Origin: Tetragonia tetragonoides
Lineage: Eukaryota > Streptophyta > Magnoliopsida > Caryophyllales > Aizoaceae
Direction of reading: 5' to 3'
Assembly: GCA_038025085.1 (NCBI GenBank)
Contig: CM076146.1
Span: 14,501,001-14,565,000, forward strand
DNA: 64,000 bases
Part shown: positions 11,038-26,383 of the stretch, in pieces
How the letters are laid out: the number at the start of each line of letters is the position of its first letter
Position numbering within the stretch: position 1 is the first letter of the stretch
The notes under the pieces: model-generated
What the model saw: only the letters and a program-made list of their open reading frames with translations
The model's database searches: none
Told to the model about the DNA's origin: nothing
Position numbers and translations under genes: made by a program

Positions 11038-13890
11038 TGTAATACCCCGTATTATTATTCATTTTAGAATAATAATTACTTAAAAAGAAAATGCAATTTC
11101 GTATTTTAAATAATTAATTGGGCTCATAAATTTTTAAAGTACCTAATTAATATTGGGTTTTGGTTTTGGACCTAATTAAATTATAATTGGGCCAAATAAA
11201 TAAAAAGGAATTTATGGGCTATAATTTCGGTAGTAGCCGAAATTATGGGCAAGGAATTTGGGCCATTATTTTCGGCTAGGTGACCGAAAATAATGCACCC
11301 AATATTCTGATTTTTTTTTAATCAAGATTTTGTTTCCTAAATTTTGGTTAATGGAGTGAAAGTAGGAGAGTTTTTAGGACAGAATAAGTTGAGTTAAGGA
11401 AGGAGTGTATTTGGGCTCCTAAATACACTCAGCTTCCAAACTTAACTGACTCTTTACCAAATCAAAAAAAAAAAACAAACGCTCTCTCTCTCTCTCTTCA
11501 CTCACACAGCCGAAAATCAAAGGGCAAAAGAAGGAGAAAGTTCATCACTTTTTCAATTCATCTTTGCTCAGTTTTAATCCTTTAAATTTTCAAGTAAGTG
11601 TTCTAAATTTGTTTCCTTTGATTATTAAAAGCTTTTGGATTCAATTCAAGTATGAGTTTATGAACCCTAATTTTTGTATGAGTAAACCCTAATTTAGTTT
11701 TGCCTAGGGTTTGCTAGATTCTATTAATTTTGCATGATATGATCATGATTAGGGTTTGGTTTGTGGTTTTATTGAAATTGAATCAAGTTTGAGTTCAAAA
11801 GGTTAGATCATTGTAATTTAATTAAATCTGAAAATTTATTAATTTTGGATTTAATTAGATTAAGGTTTGTTAAATTTGTTAACAAAAAAAAAAAGAGAGA
11901 GAGAGAAACCGTGAGGCACGGCTGTGCCGTACGCAGCCATTGTGCGGCTGTCGCGGCCACCTGTCGTGCTGTCGTGGCTGCCGCCGGCAGCCAGCCACCA
12001 GCGGGTCTGCTGGTGGTGGTGATGGTGATGTTGTTTGAGTGTTGACTTGTTTTGACTTGTTAACTTGGTTTATGGTTTTGGAAAGTTTCCTAATTTAGTT
12101 TTATGTAAATTTATTTTTGGAAACTTTGAGCATGCATGAGTACTGAAAATTTCAGCAACTTAATTAATTAAATTAAGGGTACTAAATCATCTTTAAAGTT
12201 TAATAAAGTGGTTTAGAAGTCAAGGTAATTGACTATTGTTGTATTGTGGACTTGTTAGGACCCGTTGACCGCGCTTGAATAGTAAGGAGCTTACGTTGTT
12301 TGCTTGTTGGACTTGCCTTGTTGAAAGGTAATTCATGTCTAGATGAATTATGAAACCTCTTTGTCATAATTCATACCTATTGGGATTTGTATTCATTTGT
12401 CTAGTATTGGATTGAGAATGTGAATTCATATTTGGACTTGTGAGTATTGTGAAAAGGGATAATCATTATTTATTTCCTTGTGACAATTCGTATAGAATTA
12501 TATGTTAGTGAATGCATGTATAATGTTGGAAATTCACTTTTTGTAGCAATGTCTACTTGTTAATATTCATGTGAGAAGATGCATGTTTTATTATTGGTTA
12601 TTGAACGGAAATTATGTTAATAATTGTTCAATTGGAATATAGCTTGAAATTGCTATTTTTGGTATCATGTTAGTCATGTGAATCATGTTAGAAGCATGTT
12701 ACTTCAATAAGTTGAAATGAACTTTGACTATTGAATTAGGTGGTTTTGAATTGAGGCCTAGATGCCATTCATGTAAAATGCCATCGGAAACTGTAACCAT
12801 ATTGTGTTACTTGAGTGCCAAGATTATGTGTATTACTTGTTATGTGATCACCATATTAAATTGAATTTGAGAGTTAAGACTTCTTTGGTAATGGATCCAC
12901 CAAAGGAGGCGAATGGAAATTTGTCATTTGGTACGTTGAGTGGTTCCATTGGTTATGGCCTCAATGTATTTAGTTAAAGCTTGTATCCATACAAAGAGCA
13001 ATTGGGCAAGTGAAGTTTTATGGATGAAATTGTTCTTCTTGTAAACCTAAGGGTTGAGAGAGGGTATGCATACTTAGGAACATCTAGAAGTACTTCGGGA
13101 GTCATCTACACTCCGGTACGGTTGATCCCTCTTTTGCCACTGTGCACGGGACTAAGATCCTATTGAATCGACTGCGGTTGGTTTGACAATTCATGCGATT
13201 CTCTTCTCTCTAATGAACTTGGCTAATGGATAATAATAAATACTGAGATTTATTATTTGGTGATTATTGTGTTTTTGAGTTTAAAGCATGTCGTCTTTAT
13301 TTTTTTCTTAAAGCATGATTATCCTTTAACTAAGCATGTTGGCTTAACTTGGAGATTGAAATGGATGATGTGGTTATGAATTACTCAGCATCGCTGATTA
13401 GTTGTTTTTCTTTTTACTTGTGTTTGTTGTCCATTTCTCTTCAATGGTGGACCTATGATGAACCTATATGGAATTCGTCTATATGGGGGAGTAGATTGAC
13501 AGGATTATAGCTCGTGGTTTGAGCTAGAGGAGAGGCGACTTAAGAAGATTGTAAATCTACTAAGAACATTTATTTATTTTATTGTTTAGTTTGGAACTTT
13601 CTACTATTGGGATTTTATATTGTAATGAGATTAATTCTTTTGCATGAGAATTAATAGTTTAATATTTCTATTTCATTTGGATTATTTGTTTTAAGTTAGT
13701 TGGAAAAAGTTTAGTTATTATTTAATTATCTAGCTTGTATGTTTGGGATTTATAACATTTGGTTTCTTTCTAGCCTTGTATTTAATTTGAACATTAAATA
13801 CGGCGCTGACGCTTTGAATTTCCATAGTTTTTCCGCTGCAACTCGTGATTTTAAATGGTTTTAAATTAGACGAAAATTCGGGGTGTTACA
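11038..13890 (+). repeat. 3' LTR of the Tekay element (2853 bp)
   Basis: It matches the 5' LTR along its whole length with scattered substitutions and small indels, including a shorter poly(A) run (11882-11894) and loss of part of the GC-rich block near 12000. It ends TGTTACA followed by GTAAT. Confidence 0.92.
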
Positions 13891-13895
13891 GTAAT

Positions 13896-14443
13896 TGCGT
13901 ATTGAGTTTGCTTATGGTTGAATGTATGACTACTTGTGCATGCAAACGAATTTCAATGATTCTTCTAAAACCCAAGTAAGGTTTGCGAAAGTGTTTTTAC
14001 TGGGTATGGACGACATTTATTCAGTTTATCTGATTTTTGTTTTCTTTTGTTTCTTATTTTTTCTTCTGTACCTTGTTTCCGTCACGGAAACCAAAGTGCA
14101 GGTGTTGCTGAGTGAGGACGTGTAGCCTTGGAGATTAATTTTGGGCCTATTCTCTAGACTTGTTACTCTTTCGGATTATGGGATTTTTGGTTTGTGCCCT
14201 AGAAGGCAAAGTTGTAATAATACTTTAATGGACTTAAGTTCACTTGGTAGACAACTCTGATATTAATGTTTAGTTTGTTTAAATGCTTCCTTTGATACCT
14301 AGCTTTTCTTTCTGTATAGCATTTATTCCTTAGCGATAAATGTTGCAGTAACAACCCTGGTTTGGGACGGTTCAGTGGTGTCGAGTCATGTATAATGACG
14401 TCGATAGTTCCCAGGAAATCATTGTAAATTCGGGGGTGTTACA
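13896..14443 (+). mobile_element. Right piece of the old Tekay-type LTR
   Basis: This continues 189-1736 after the insertion and ends GGGGGTGTTACA at 14443. The sequence after this point changes at once to LINE-like material, so the LTR border is sharp. No gene is seen in it. Confidence 0.55.
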
Positions 14444-14734
14444 ACAAATCTCTGGCTCCCAGCTACAAACTATTCTGCATATACGGAGAAGTAGAATTGA
14501 TGTTCCACAAAATGCAAGAGATGAAGAGATTCTCGACGTGGCAGAAGAAAAGGTTATGGCTCGTAAACTCTTCCTTCACTACCGAACAATAAGGGGTAGC
14601 ACTCTCATGATGCTCATGAAAAATTCTCATTATTGACTAGGGCAGAGCGTAAAAAAAAAATCGGCTTCATTAAGCAACTAGAGGTGAGGAAGCTCCTAAA
14701 TCAGTATTTTACCTCGCATCTAGCGCCTCATGGT
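14444..14734 (+). other. Unassigned stretch at the 5' side of the LINE remnant
   Basis: A 65-codon open stretch runs to 14636 and contains no motif I can name. It lies in the expected place of the region between endonuclease and reverse transcriptase of a LINE, and may belong to the same decayed copy. Confidence 0.3.
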
Positions 14735-15375
14735 TTCCACTTTCCAAGATCTCTTCTATAAACAAAATTGGAATCGTGTAGGTTTTGCTCTTGACATGCT
14801 GAATGGTCAAACTTACCAGGAATAAGTAAATGAAACCTTGTTGGTGTTGAAGGTCAACAATCCACATAAGGTCACACGTACAATTGATGAGACAACTTAG
14901 TTTTTGTAATGTTCCATATAAAATTGTTACAAAGATGATTTTCAATAAATTGAAAAGTATACAACCTCATTTGATTCGCCCAAACCAATACAGTTCGTTC
15001 CTAGGCGTCAAATAGCTGACAATGTGATGATCATTGAAGAAATGGTGCACTCGTTTCGTCAAAGGCAAGGGGCAAAAGGAAGTAAGATAGTGAAAATCAA
15101 CTTTGAAAAAAAATATGCGATACACTCAATTTGTGCTTCATCTATGAGAGTTTGATGGAATTATGCCAAGGATGTTGTTCTAATGTGCATCACCACTAGC
15201 ACGGTTAAAGTGGTACTATAAAATAGAAGTGAAACAAAGCCTTTTAATTCCTCTAGAGGAGTTTACCAAGAAGATCCACTCTCACCAAGAAAGCATTGGC
15301 TCATTTGATTGTCGAAGCTAGTGACAAATAGGATTGGAAACTAGTATATGCAAGCCAAAATGGGTCGTCCTCGAC
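14735..15375 (+). pseudogene. Decayed LINE (non-LTR retrotransposon) reverse transcriptase
   Basis: In shifting plus-strand frames the translation gives an ordered run of plant LINE RT motifs: LFYKQNWN, NETLLVLKVNNPHKVT, FCNVPYKIVTKMIFNKLKS, QPHLIRPNQ, RQIADNVMIIEEMVHSFRQR, KINFEK, then CITTSTVKVVL, SRGVYQEDPLSP and AHLIVEASDK. The YADD segment is missing and there are stops and frameshifts, so the copy is dead. The old Tekay LTR was probably inserted into it, since LINE-like sequence begins just after that LTR. Confidence 0.8.
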
Positions 15376-16735
15376 ATTTTAAGACCCTCTGCAAAAATTA
15401 GAGAAATAAGCATTATGATTTTTTGAACATTTATGTTTCTTTTGTGTAAAGGGCTATGATTTGTTTTGCAGGTGTATCATTTGCATGACTTCTTAATATT
15501 CCTCTGGAACAGGGAGATATTTCTCCTATGTTCCTTTCACGTTAATTACATGTTCAATAATGCAATGTTTATCAACAACTTAATTTACATGTACAACAAT
15601 ATCTTATATTCTTTCACGTTAAGGGCATATGATATAACTTTTATTTGTGTTATAGGTCCAGTGATATTATCTTATATTCCTTCATAGACCCCATTCTTGA
15701 AAATTAACCTTGCTTGAAACCAATAAAATAGTATTCTTGTAGCAGAATATTATACTTATAGTTTAGATTTTTTTCTATGTTTTTTTTTAAATGCTTATAT
15801 GATACGTGTTTTTTTTAGTGATATAATTTGTGATTTTAAAAATAGTATCATTCAATAACTAAAGTTACATTATTATTCATAAGAAGTTGTTATTTTACCT
15901 TTATGCCGACCCTTTATTAATCAAATGATTGCATTTCATATGTCGTGAAAAACATTCTTTCCTACTTTAGATATTTAATTTCAATATTTATTTGGTTTTA
16001 TTTGTTTGGAATGCCACTTTAGTTTTTATAATCTTGTGAAATACACAATACTTTTTATTGTGCTTTGTTTCTTTATTAGATACATATTTTTAGTTGTTGA
16101 TTTTTTTATGTATATGAAAGAGCAATTTTTTAATTTTTTATTTATGTATATGTAATCGTAAAAAAAAAAGAAGTACGTCACATCTTAAGTATTTTAGTTG
16201 ATGTAAACTTTTTGTTTCTTGATTATTTTCGCAGGTTCTTAAAGGGGTTTCAACATTGAACTAAACTACAAATCAGGTAATTAGCTGAAAAGGTACACAT
16301 CCCTAGTAAACAAACAAATAAAAAGGAAAAACGAAAAAATTAGTAAAAAAAAATACTAGTTAATACTCCCAGTTCCAAAAACTCTTTTCTATTTGACTTT
16401 TTGATATTAATTTAAGAAATATATAAAGATTTACAAAGTAAAAATACTATTGTTAGATTTATTTTAGTTTATATTTCAAAATATCACATTTTTGTAGTTA
16501 TAGAATTATAATTATCTATGGTTAAAGTGTTTCTTTTTTATTTTTTTTATTTAAGTTGTTAGTGACTAGTGAGTAACATGAACATTCACATTGCTCACTA
16601 TAAGAATTAAATTATAAACACTAAACCCAATTCCTTCCTCAATAGGTCTTGTGTACGACTCGCATTCACAAAAATACACCAACTAACCCACCCCTTAACC
16701 TCTCAATCCTTTAACCACTATATTCCTCTATTCCA
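15376..16735. other. AT-rich intergenic DNA
   Basis: No credible gene is seen. It contains many T and A runs and one AT-rich chance ORF (15466-15687, Met/Ile/Tyr-rich). Confidence 0.6.
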
Positions 16736-17154
16736 GGTCTGTTCAGCAATACTTAGCTGTAGCTGTAGGCTTAGTTATTTTATTAGTGGTTAGCTGTTGA
16801 ACTAGCTATTAGCTGTCATGAGCGGTATGTAACTGTCAACGGTTTACTTGTTGGGTGTTCGGTAAACTCAGCGGTTGGTTAGCTGATTGATGTAAAATGA
16901 CATAAAAGGTATATTATTATTTTTTCTAAATAAAAATAAAGGGATAGAATAGGGATCATCAAGTGCCTTAATAATTTTAACCGCTAGCCTTTGGAGTTGA
17001 AAGGCTAATTTTATTAGCTTTTGTAAAACACTATTCTAACAGTTAACAACTACTATTAAAGGTTAGTTACCGAATACAACAAATTGTGATAGGTAGTGGT
17101 TTGACTAGTTCAAACCACTAACAGCTACCCAAAAACTGGTTGCCGAACACACCC
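16736..17154. mobile_element. MITE-like element with imperfect inverted ends
   Basis: The left end reads GTCTGTTCAGCAAT...TAGCTGT and the right end, reverse-complemented, reads GTGTGTTCGGCAAC...TAGCTGTTAG. The inside is rich in TAGCTG/CAGCTA and GGTTAG motifs in both orientations. The size and the GTTCGGCAA end fit a non-autonomous hAT-like element. I cannot define a clean target duplication. It lies about 450 bases upstream of the ATP synthase gene. Confidence 0.4.
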
Positions 17155-17530
17155 TCAATTTCTAAACATATCTTTGAAATGAACACTACTAAACTCAACT
17201 GCGGAAAAGAACACAACCCAAGTAAACAAACAAACAAATAGAAAGAAAAAAGTGCTAAAAATAACAAGGTACTCCTATATTTTTTTTTAATCTAGAAAAT
17301 AACAAAATCTTTTTCTTTTTTTTTTTTATCTAAGAAAATAACAAAAACACTAGTGAAGTAGTGACTACCCTGAACCTTCGCACTAATAATAATCAGTGAA
17401 AGAATTAGTAAAACTATTCCCCTTTTAACACTCTCTCTCCTTTACAAAATCACCAAAACTTTAACCCCTTTCTGTCTCCTCTAACCTCATCGTTTTAACA
17501 CTCCCATTTCACTTTCACATTCTGCCCCAC

Positions 17531-17540
17531 ATTATATATC
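17531..17540 (+). promoter_or_regulatory. TATA box of the ATP synthase beta gene
   Basis: TTATATATCT lies about 75 bases before the ATG and is followed by a CT-rich leader (CTCTCTCC repeats), typical of strongly expressed plant genes. The CT-rich tract probably forms the 5' UTR. Confidence 0.55.
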
Positions 17541-17610
17541 TCTCCAGTCTCTCACACCACAAACCCTAATCTCCCATTTCTCTTTCTCTCTCCTCTCTCT
17601 CTCGTCTCCA

Positions 17611-20903
<3,293 letters not shown>

Positions 20904-21290
20904 GCGAAAAACTGATATTTGTTTTTTTGACTTTTTCCTTTGGCCCTTTGTGCTGATAATTGCGAAAATAATTTTAGTTGACAACAGTGGCTTTTGCCAG
21001 CTTCAGGAGTCGGAAAGGATTTTTTTTGAAGCGAAACACATTATCAAGGGATTTTCATTTCCTTCATTTTTATTCGTCTTTATTGCACTAGTGTGTGATA
21101 TTCTCCATTGAAATGGAGCAGAGGGCTAGCCTGCTAGCAAAAACCCCCCCAAACCCGAACCCCCTCCCTCCCCTCCCTGTCATAGAATAACGGGAGCAAG
21201 AGACAAAAGGTGGACACTTGTATATCTTTGTTGTTCTTTTCCATATTGTCCCAGATTTTTGAATGCTCTAATTAGAATCCAGTTTCTTCC
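20904..21290 (+). other. Probable 3' UTR of ATPB
   Basis: T-rich sequence follows the stop codon and includes TGTGCTGATAATTG and a C-rich run (21144-21178). A poly(A) site is likely before about 21290 but I cannot fix it. Confidence 0.4.
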
Positions 21291-22067
21291 TTTAAATTGC
21301 TTTCTTTTGTTGCCTTCTTGTTCGTTGATGATTCAGCTCCAAATGGATGGTATTATTGTCAGTTATGGGCATTGTTGCATTCTGGTTTTTGGAAATGGAC
21401 AAGCAAGGTTGATGTAGGCTGTGAAAGCAGATCATTCCCAATTTATGTGGAGACATCATGTAGCAGATGAGCATGTTTTGAGTACAGATCCTCTCCGGTA
21501 TTGTCTGCTGTATCTCATCCTGCCCAGATCTGGCATTATCAGCTTATGTAGTGTTTTCGTAGCGCCATACTGTAGGCTATACCGCATGGTTTCACCGGAC
21601 CGGATCTGTACTATGTTTCTTGGCTTGTAAAGATGGGAATTACAGTCTTACAGATGCAGGTGGCCTGTTTGGGATTGTTCTTGCAATGCAGCTGTTGACG
21701 TGGGTGATGAATAGTTCTGTTCCCTTATAGCTTGAAGGTCTCATCAGGCTTCCCAAAGGCAAAATGTACCAATACCACTATAGCAGTACTAAATTTTCAT
21801 AGTCCACTCGTTTACTACCGTGTAGGAAATTACCAATGGTGGTCTCAGATGAAGGGTGTGGACTAAGGAATAGGAGATTTGCTTGTTGGGTACTGAATAC
21901 TGATGACGGTGAGGTTGCAAATAGGTGGCTCTCATCTTAAGCTTTGAACAAGAGACGGTTCTGGTGCACCCCAATTATAGATACATGTTAGTAAGTTGAC
22001 TAATGATATGGGTTAGTTTCTTGTAAACGCGATTATTCAAAGGCAAGTGATAATTACATAATGGTAA
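21291..22067. other. Intergenic DNA between ATPB and the Helitron
   Basis: Short ORFs only. No motif, RNA gene or mobile element is recognised. Confidence 0.5.
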
Positions 22068-25000
22068 CTAGTTCTTGTACCAGTGCGATGCACGATGTTT
22101 ATCTAAATCAATTGAACAAACAATTGTCATATTGAACATGTGAAAATTTTAATTGAGTAGCAAATAGGAAAAGTTCTTATTGCAACAAAACAATTTGCTA
22201 TGAAAAGATACTCTATCTTGATTCTCAAGCATTATTGGAGATTTTGTTGCAAACTTTGCTAGGTGGGAAGGAAAGATTCACGGATATAGGTATAACTTCA
22301 TGTAAATTATCTATTTGATACCATTCATATTTAAAATATGAATAAATTAATAAAATTGACAAATTGTTCTTTTTTGAAATTACGTTGTGATTGATATGTA
22401 TGCATGTACCCATGCAGGATACATGATTTTTACTAATTTGATAATTATAATTAAATTCTTTTTGAAATTACTCATTTTTCTAACGCAACAAATTGTCATT
22501 TCCGACATGTTCATTAATTTTTGTCAACTTATGAGCTCCTTATTAAAATCGAAAATTAAATAAAAAAAAAAATAACATTATCAAAGAAAGAAATTAACTT
22601 CCTATGATCTTCTCGCTCAAAAAAAAAAAAAAAAGAAGCAAATTCCGATGATCTTCTATAATGTCTAAATACTAAAGCAACATATAGGCACTAACTTCTT
22701 CCATCGTTATAGCAATAGGCTAAAAAATAGAATATATCTCTGCATTTTTCTGCTGCACGCATGTATGATGATTGATGCAAAATGAAATAGACTAAGATTT
22801 TATAGGCCAAATCACATACATCCACCTGGCTACATTGTAAAGAAAAGAATATACTCGTATATAACAAAGCTGGGTGAGTCAATTTGGATCTATCCACCAA
22901 AAGCAAGAAGGGAGGGTGGATTTCTATTGAAAATATTGATGCCTTGTTCTCATAGGCTCCGCTTCTTGATGTGCTAGGTCACAACACTCACAGACCTTTG
23001 CTTGCCACGCTTGGGTCACAAAAGTTGCTCAAACTTCATACTGTAGTTCCTTTTGTGACATTTCAAATTAAGAGTGAAAATACAGAAATCTGAAACTTCT
23101 ATTAACATAATGATCATAGTGATTTAGACATAAAGGATTTAATAAAAGCTATAGAAATATGCAAGGATATTAGTTGATGAGCATACAATTTAATGATTTA
23201 TACAGAGCGTATAGATATGTATCACAAAACCTAAGTCAATCGCCAGATATTACAACCCCATCTTATCATGTGAACATAAAAAATGGTTACCAACTCAGGC
23301 TCATCAACATTCATCTCAATCGTTCAAATAAACAAATAAGTACATAATATCATGTGATACATATAATCTAATTTCCGTTCCCCATCAAATAAGATTGGAA
23401 AATACCATGTGGTACATCCAAATTTGATTCCAAATAGAATATCATGGTTAAAAGCTTATAAGGCTAAGTCATCCAGATTATGTTAAAAAAGAGAGATACC
23501 GCTAAAGAGTACTTTGAGTAGCGTCTGATCTTTTAACACTTTATGAACCTCGTATACTCTAGAAAACACTAAGCAAAATATAAAAAAAGATTACAACTCA
23601 ATCATTAATTACCTCAATCATTTATTTTGGCCTCAAGAAATTTATGTCACATATATTATGTGAACCAAATAATATTAGTAGTTAAATTTAATTGATTTCC
23701 TAAATAGCATCAAACAGATATGGGCCAAGTTCATAATGTTATTCAGACCATGTAAAGAACCCAAAGTAAAACAATTTAATTCAAACCATGTTTTCGAGCC
23801 AACAAATTAAAAGAACATGATATGAACTTTCAATTATTCTAGATAATAAAACCAAGAAAAAAATTATAGTCACTCATTGTAATTTGTAAGACTGTAAGTT
23901 CAATTTTGAGCCAAAAGGACATAAATGGGAAAAAAGAGTCAACCTGACCTCGGTGCATATGTGACATCTTCTACGCTCTCTTGAAAAATGTATGTCTCTG
24001 ATTCCTGCTTAATAAAAAATAGAAGAAGCATAAACCTATGACACAAAAGAAAAGTATAAAAAAGGCGAAAAAAACTAACCAAGAAAAAATTGTACAGTAA
24101 AACCTTATTTGCTTAAAGAAATTAACCGCTCAAAGCTTCAAACACACACACATGACACACCCTCTCTCTCTCAGCTTGACCTTGGATGAAAATTCTCCAT
24201 ATTGGAAGTACATAAGACATAACACACCACACAAGTCAACTTTTTCTGGTGTTGCTTGTATACTGTAGTACCATTGCAATGATATGCGAACTTAACTTAG
24301 ATTTTTTATTAATCAACTTGAGTCGGTTTAAATGAAATCAAAAGCAATTAATTGATGATTTGTAAGAGGCATACTACCTCAAACTCCACGATCACGTTTC
24401 TTTTCCTCTTTTCGTTTTCTTCGTTTTCCACATCTGGAGCCCAAAATCAAAATCAGAACGTGACTATCAAAAACAGAAATTTGGCTTGTTGAACCAATAG
24501 AGAAAAAAAGCATTCACTAACTTCTCTGTAACTTCTCTGTAACCAATAGAGAAAACAGATATGGACTAAAAACGCTCTTTTTATGTTCTTGGGGGATTAC
24601 AGAAATGCTCTGAAATCAATAATCCCTCGACTTGACTCACAAATACCAACGTGTATCGAAAGAATGAATACACATTTTTCTGACAAACAAATTTTCAATT
24701 TGTCAGGCTCCAACTTTTCTATATCTACACAACACAAACCCAACTGTAACCTTTTTTCCCTTCATCACCATAGATTTCTTCACAAAAAACATTGACAGGT
24801 TCATCGTCGTTGTCGCCTTCGAGTTCGAGCTCCAACGTTGTTGTTGCAGCTCTGCATCCTTGCAATGCGATGATTTCTGGCTGAAACTTTTCTACACACA
24901 AAATTTATCGTACCCATCAAAAATCTTTCTTTCTTTCTTTCTTTCCCCTCTCTCTTTTTCTGTACTAATCTTAAACTAATTCTTCACATACCACCAAAAA

Positions 25001-25456
25001 AAAAAACTAATTCTTCACATGCAAAAGAATAGGCTTGAGGAAAGAGAGTGGAGGAGAGGTAGCATGGTCATTCATTGAGGTGGAATCGTGGAAGTGAAGA
25101 TGGAAGAGCAAAACCACGATTTTCTCAACCACTCTTTAGATGTATTTTTTGACTCCACGATTTTCTAAACGTTGGTAACTGATTCTGTTTTTATTCTTTA
25201 TTATTATTATTTTTTTTTTTAATGATACATGGCCAAAGTCTTGAGAAAATTTTCTCACGTTAGTTTTTTTTTTCAAGTTAGTGATCTCTTTTTATGCAAC
25301 CACTCTCTTTTGTGGGACACTAAATTTATTTTTTTAATATTCGTTTAATGACTCACAAACTCATAAGGAATTGACATGTGGCCAAATGTATAAGAAGTTG
25401 ACACATGGCTAATCTATTTTCTCTCTCTGGCAACTTCTTTAGTATTAGTATATAGA
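22068..25456 (-). mobile_element. Non-autonomous Helitron, minus orientation, 3389 bp
   Basis: On the minus strand it starts at 25456 with TCTATATACTAATACTAAAG and ends at 22068 with a GTGCATCGCAC hairpin, a short spacer and CTAG. The base before TC is A and the base after CTAG is T, so it sits between A and T as Helitrons do, with no target duplication. The 5' terminal ~85 bases match those of a second Helitron ending at 42567. No Rep/helicase ORF is seen. Inside are AT-rich filler and, on the minus strand, exon-like pieces near 24885-24790 and 24436-24381, the latter followed by a GT donor. Confidence 0.7.
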
Positions 25457-26330
25457 TAGATATGGTATGCTTTCATGAAAATGACCAAGTGATAAAAAAA
25501 AAAAAGACTGAAAATGACCAAGTGATAAAAAAAAAAGACTGAAAATGACAAGACCAGTAGATTAACACCTAAAACATACATATTAAAAATAAGCATAGGG
25601 AGTATTTATTTAGCAAACAAAGACTAGTCTAGCTAGACTTGTTTAAACTTTATAATACAAAATTCATATTTTCTTCTCTTACAGAAAGAAACAAGGTTAA
25701 TATGAAAAATGAAATTAAAGTGCAAGTAATCTCATTCTTTCTTTTACCATTTAATTAACCATCTAGTTTTCTTCATACACTAATAAAAGGTTAACACTCC
25801 ATTTAAAAGCTCTTACACTTTTTTGATAAGATTAATCGCGTGAGCTCTCAGAATAGGTAGATAAAACAAAACTGGACAGATATTCACGAATTAATATCAA
25901 TTTAAACTATCTTAATCATGCAAAAAAAAAAAAAAAAGAAAACTATTAAAACTGCTATTAAAAAAAGATTGTGATTGTTCATATTTCTGTATTTCTTTAC
26001 TTACTTCCCTTAAAACAGAAACTCCAAGATATGTCAAAAAATTCCATTAAAATATGGAAAATAAAGGAAAACGTTGTTTCTACTTTCTACCCAAAATAAA
26101 AAGGAAAACGTTGAGAAAACCCAAATTCCAAAGCTCTTTGGCAATTTGGCACCACCATCACCATTCACCACCCCAGAAACAGTTATCTTGATTCTGGATA
26201 GAATTTCAACTTCTTCAAGTAGTTGAAAACCTCCATTTGCTAGTATACATTGCAATTTCCCAGCTGAAACTTTGAGAGCTTGACCAAAATTCCATCACTT
26301 CCGGCAACTTTTCTCACTTCATTTTCTCTC
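25457..26330. other. AT-rich DNA upstream of the PKIWI502-type gene
   Basis: No gene is seen. Poly(A) runs and short A/T repeats occur; two near-identical copies of GACTGAAAATGACCAAG or close variants lie at about 25505-25552. Confidence 0.5.
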
Positions 26331-26340
26331 TCCTCACCAA

Positions 26341-26350
26341 ACATATAAAA
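26341..26350 (+). promoter_or_regulatory. Possible TATA box of the PKIWI502-type gene
   Basis: CATATAAAAAC at about 26341 is the only good TATA match upstream. It lies only about 35-45 bases before the first ATG (26384), which would leave almost no leader; the next in-frame ATG (26474) gives a normal leader. Confidence 0.45.
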
Positions 26351-26383
26351 ACGCCAAACCATTTCCCCCCTTCACCAATCCCC

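Larger units (their letters stand above)
1737..13890 (+). mobile_element. Complete Tekay/Del-like Ty3/gypsy chromovirus-type retrotransposon, about 12.15 kb
   Basis: The element has two long LTRs (1737-4612 and 11038-13890), a primer binding site for initiator Met tRNA, one gag-pol frame in gypsy order (gag, protease, RT, RNase H, integrase, chromodomain-like tail), a polypurine tract, TG...CA LTR ends and a GTAAT target duplication. The LTRs differ by many substitutions and small indels, so the insertion is not recent. The coding frame is broken by stops. It is inserted in an older Tekay-type LTR. An additional ORF between the primer site and gag (4838-5542) is not a standard part of the lineage as I know it. 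Confidence 0.93.

Noticed and set aside
15466..15687. 73-codon AT-rich ORF
   Set aside because: Met/Ile/Tyr/Phe composition follows base content; no motif or conserved neighbour.
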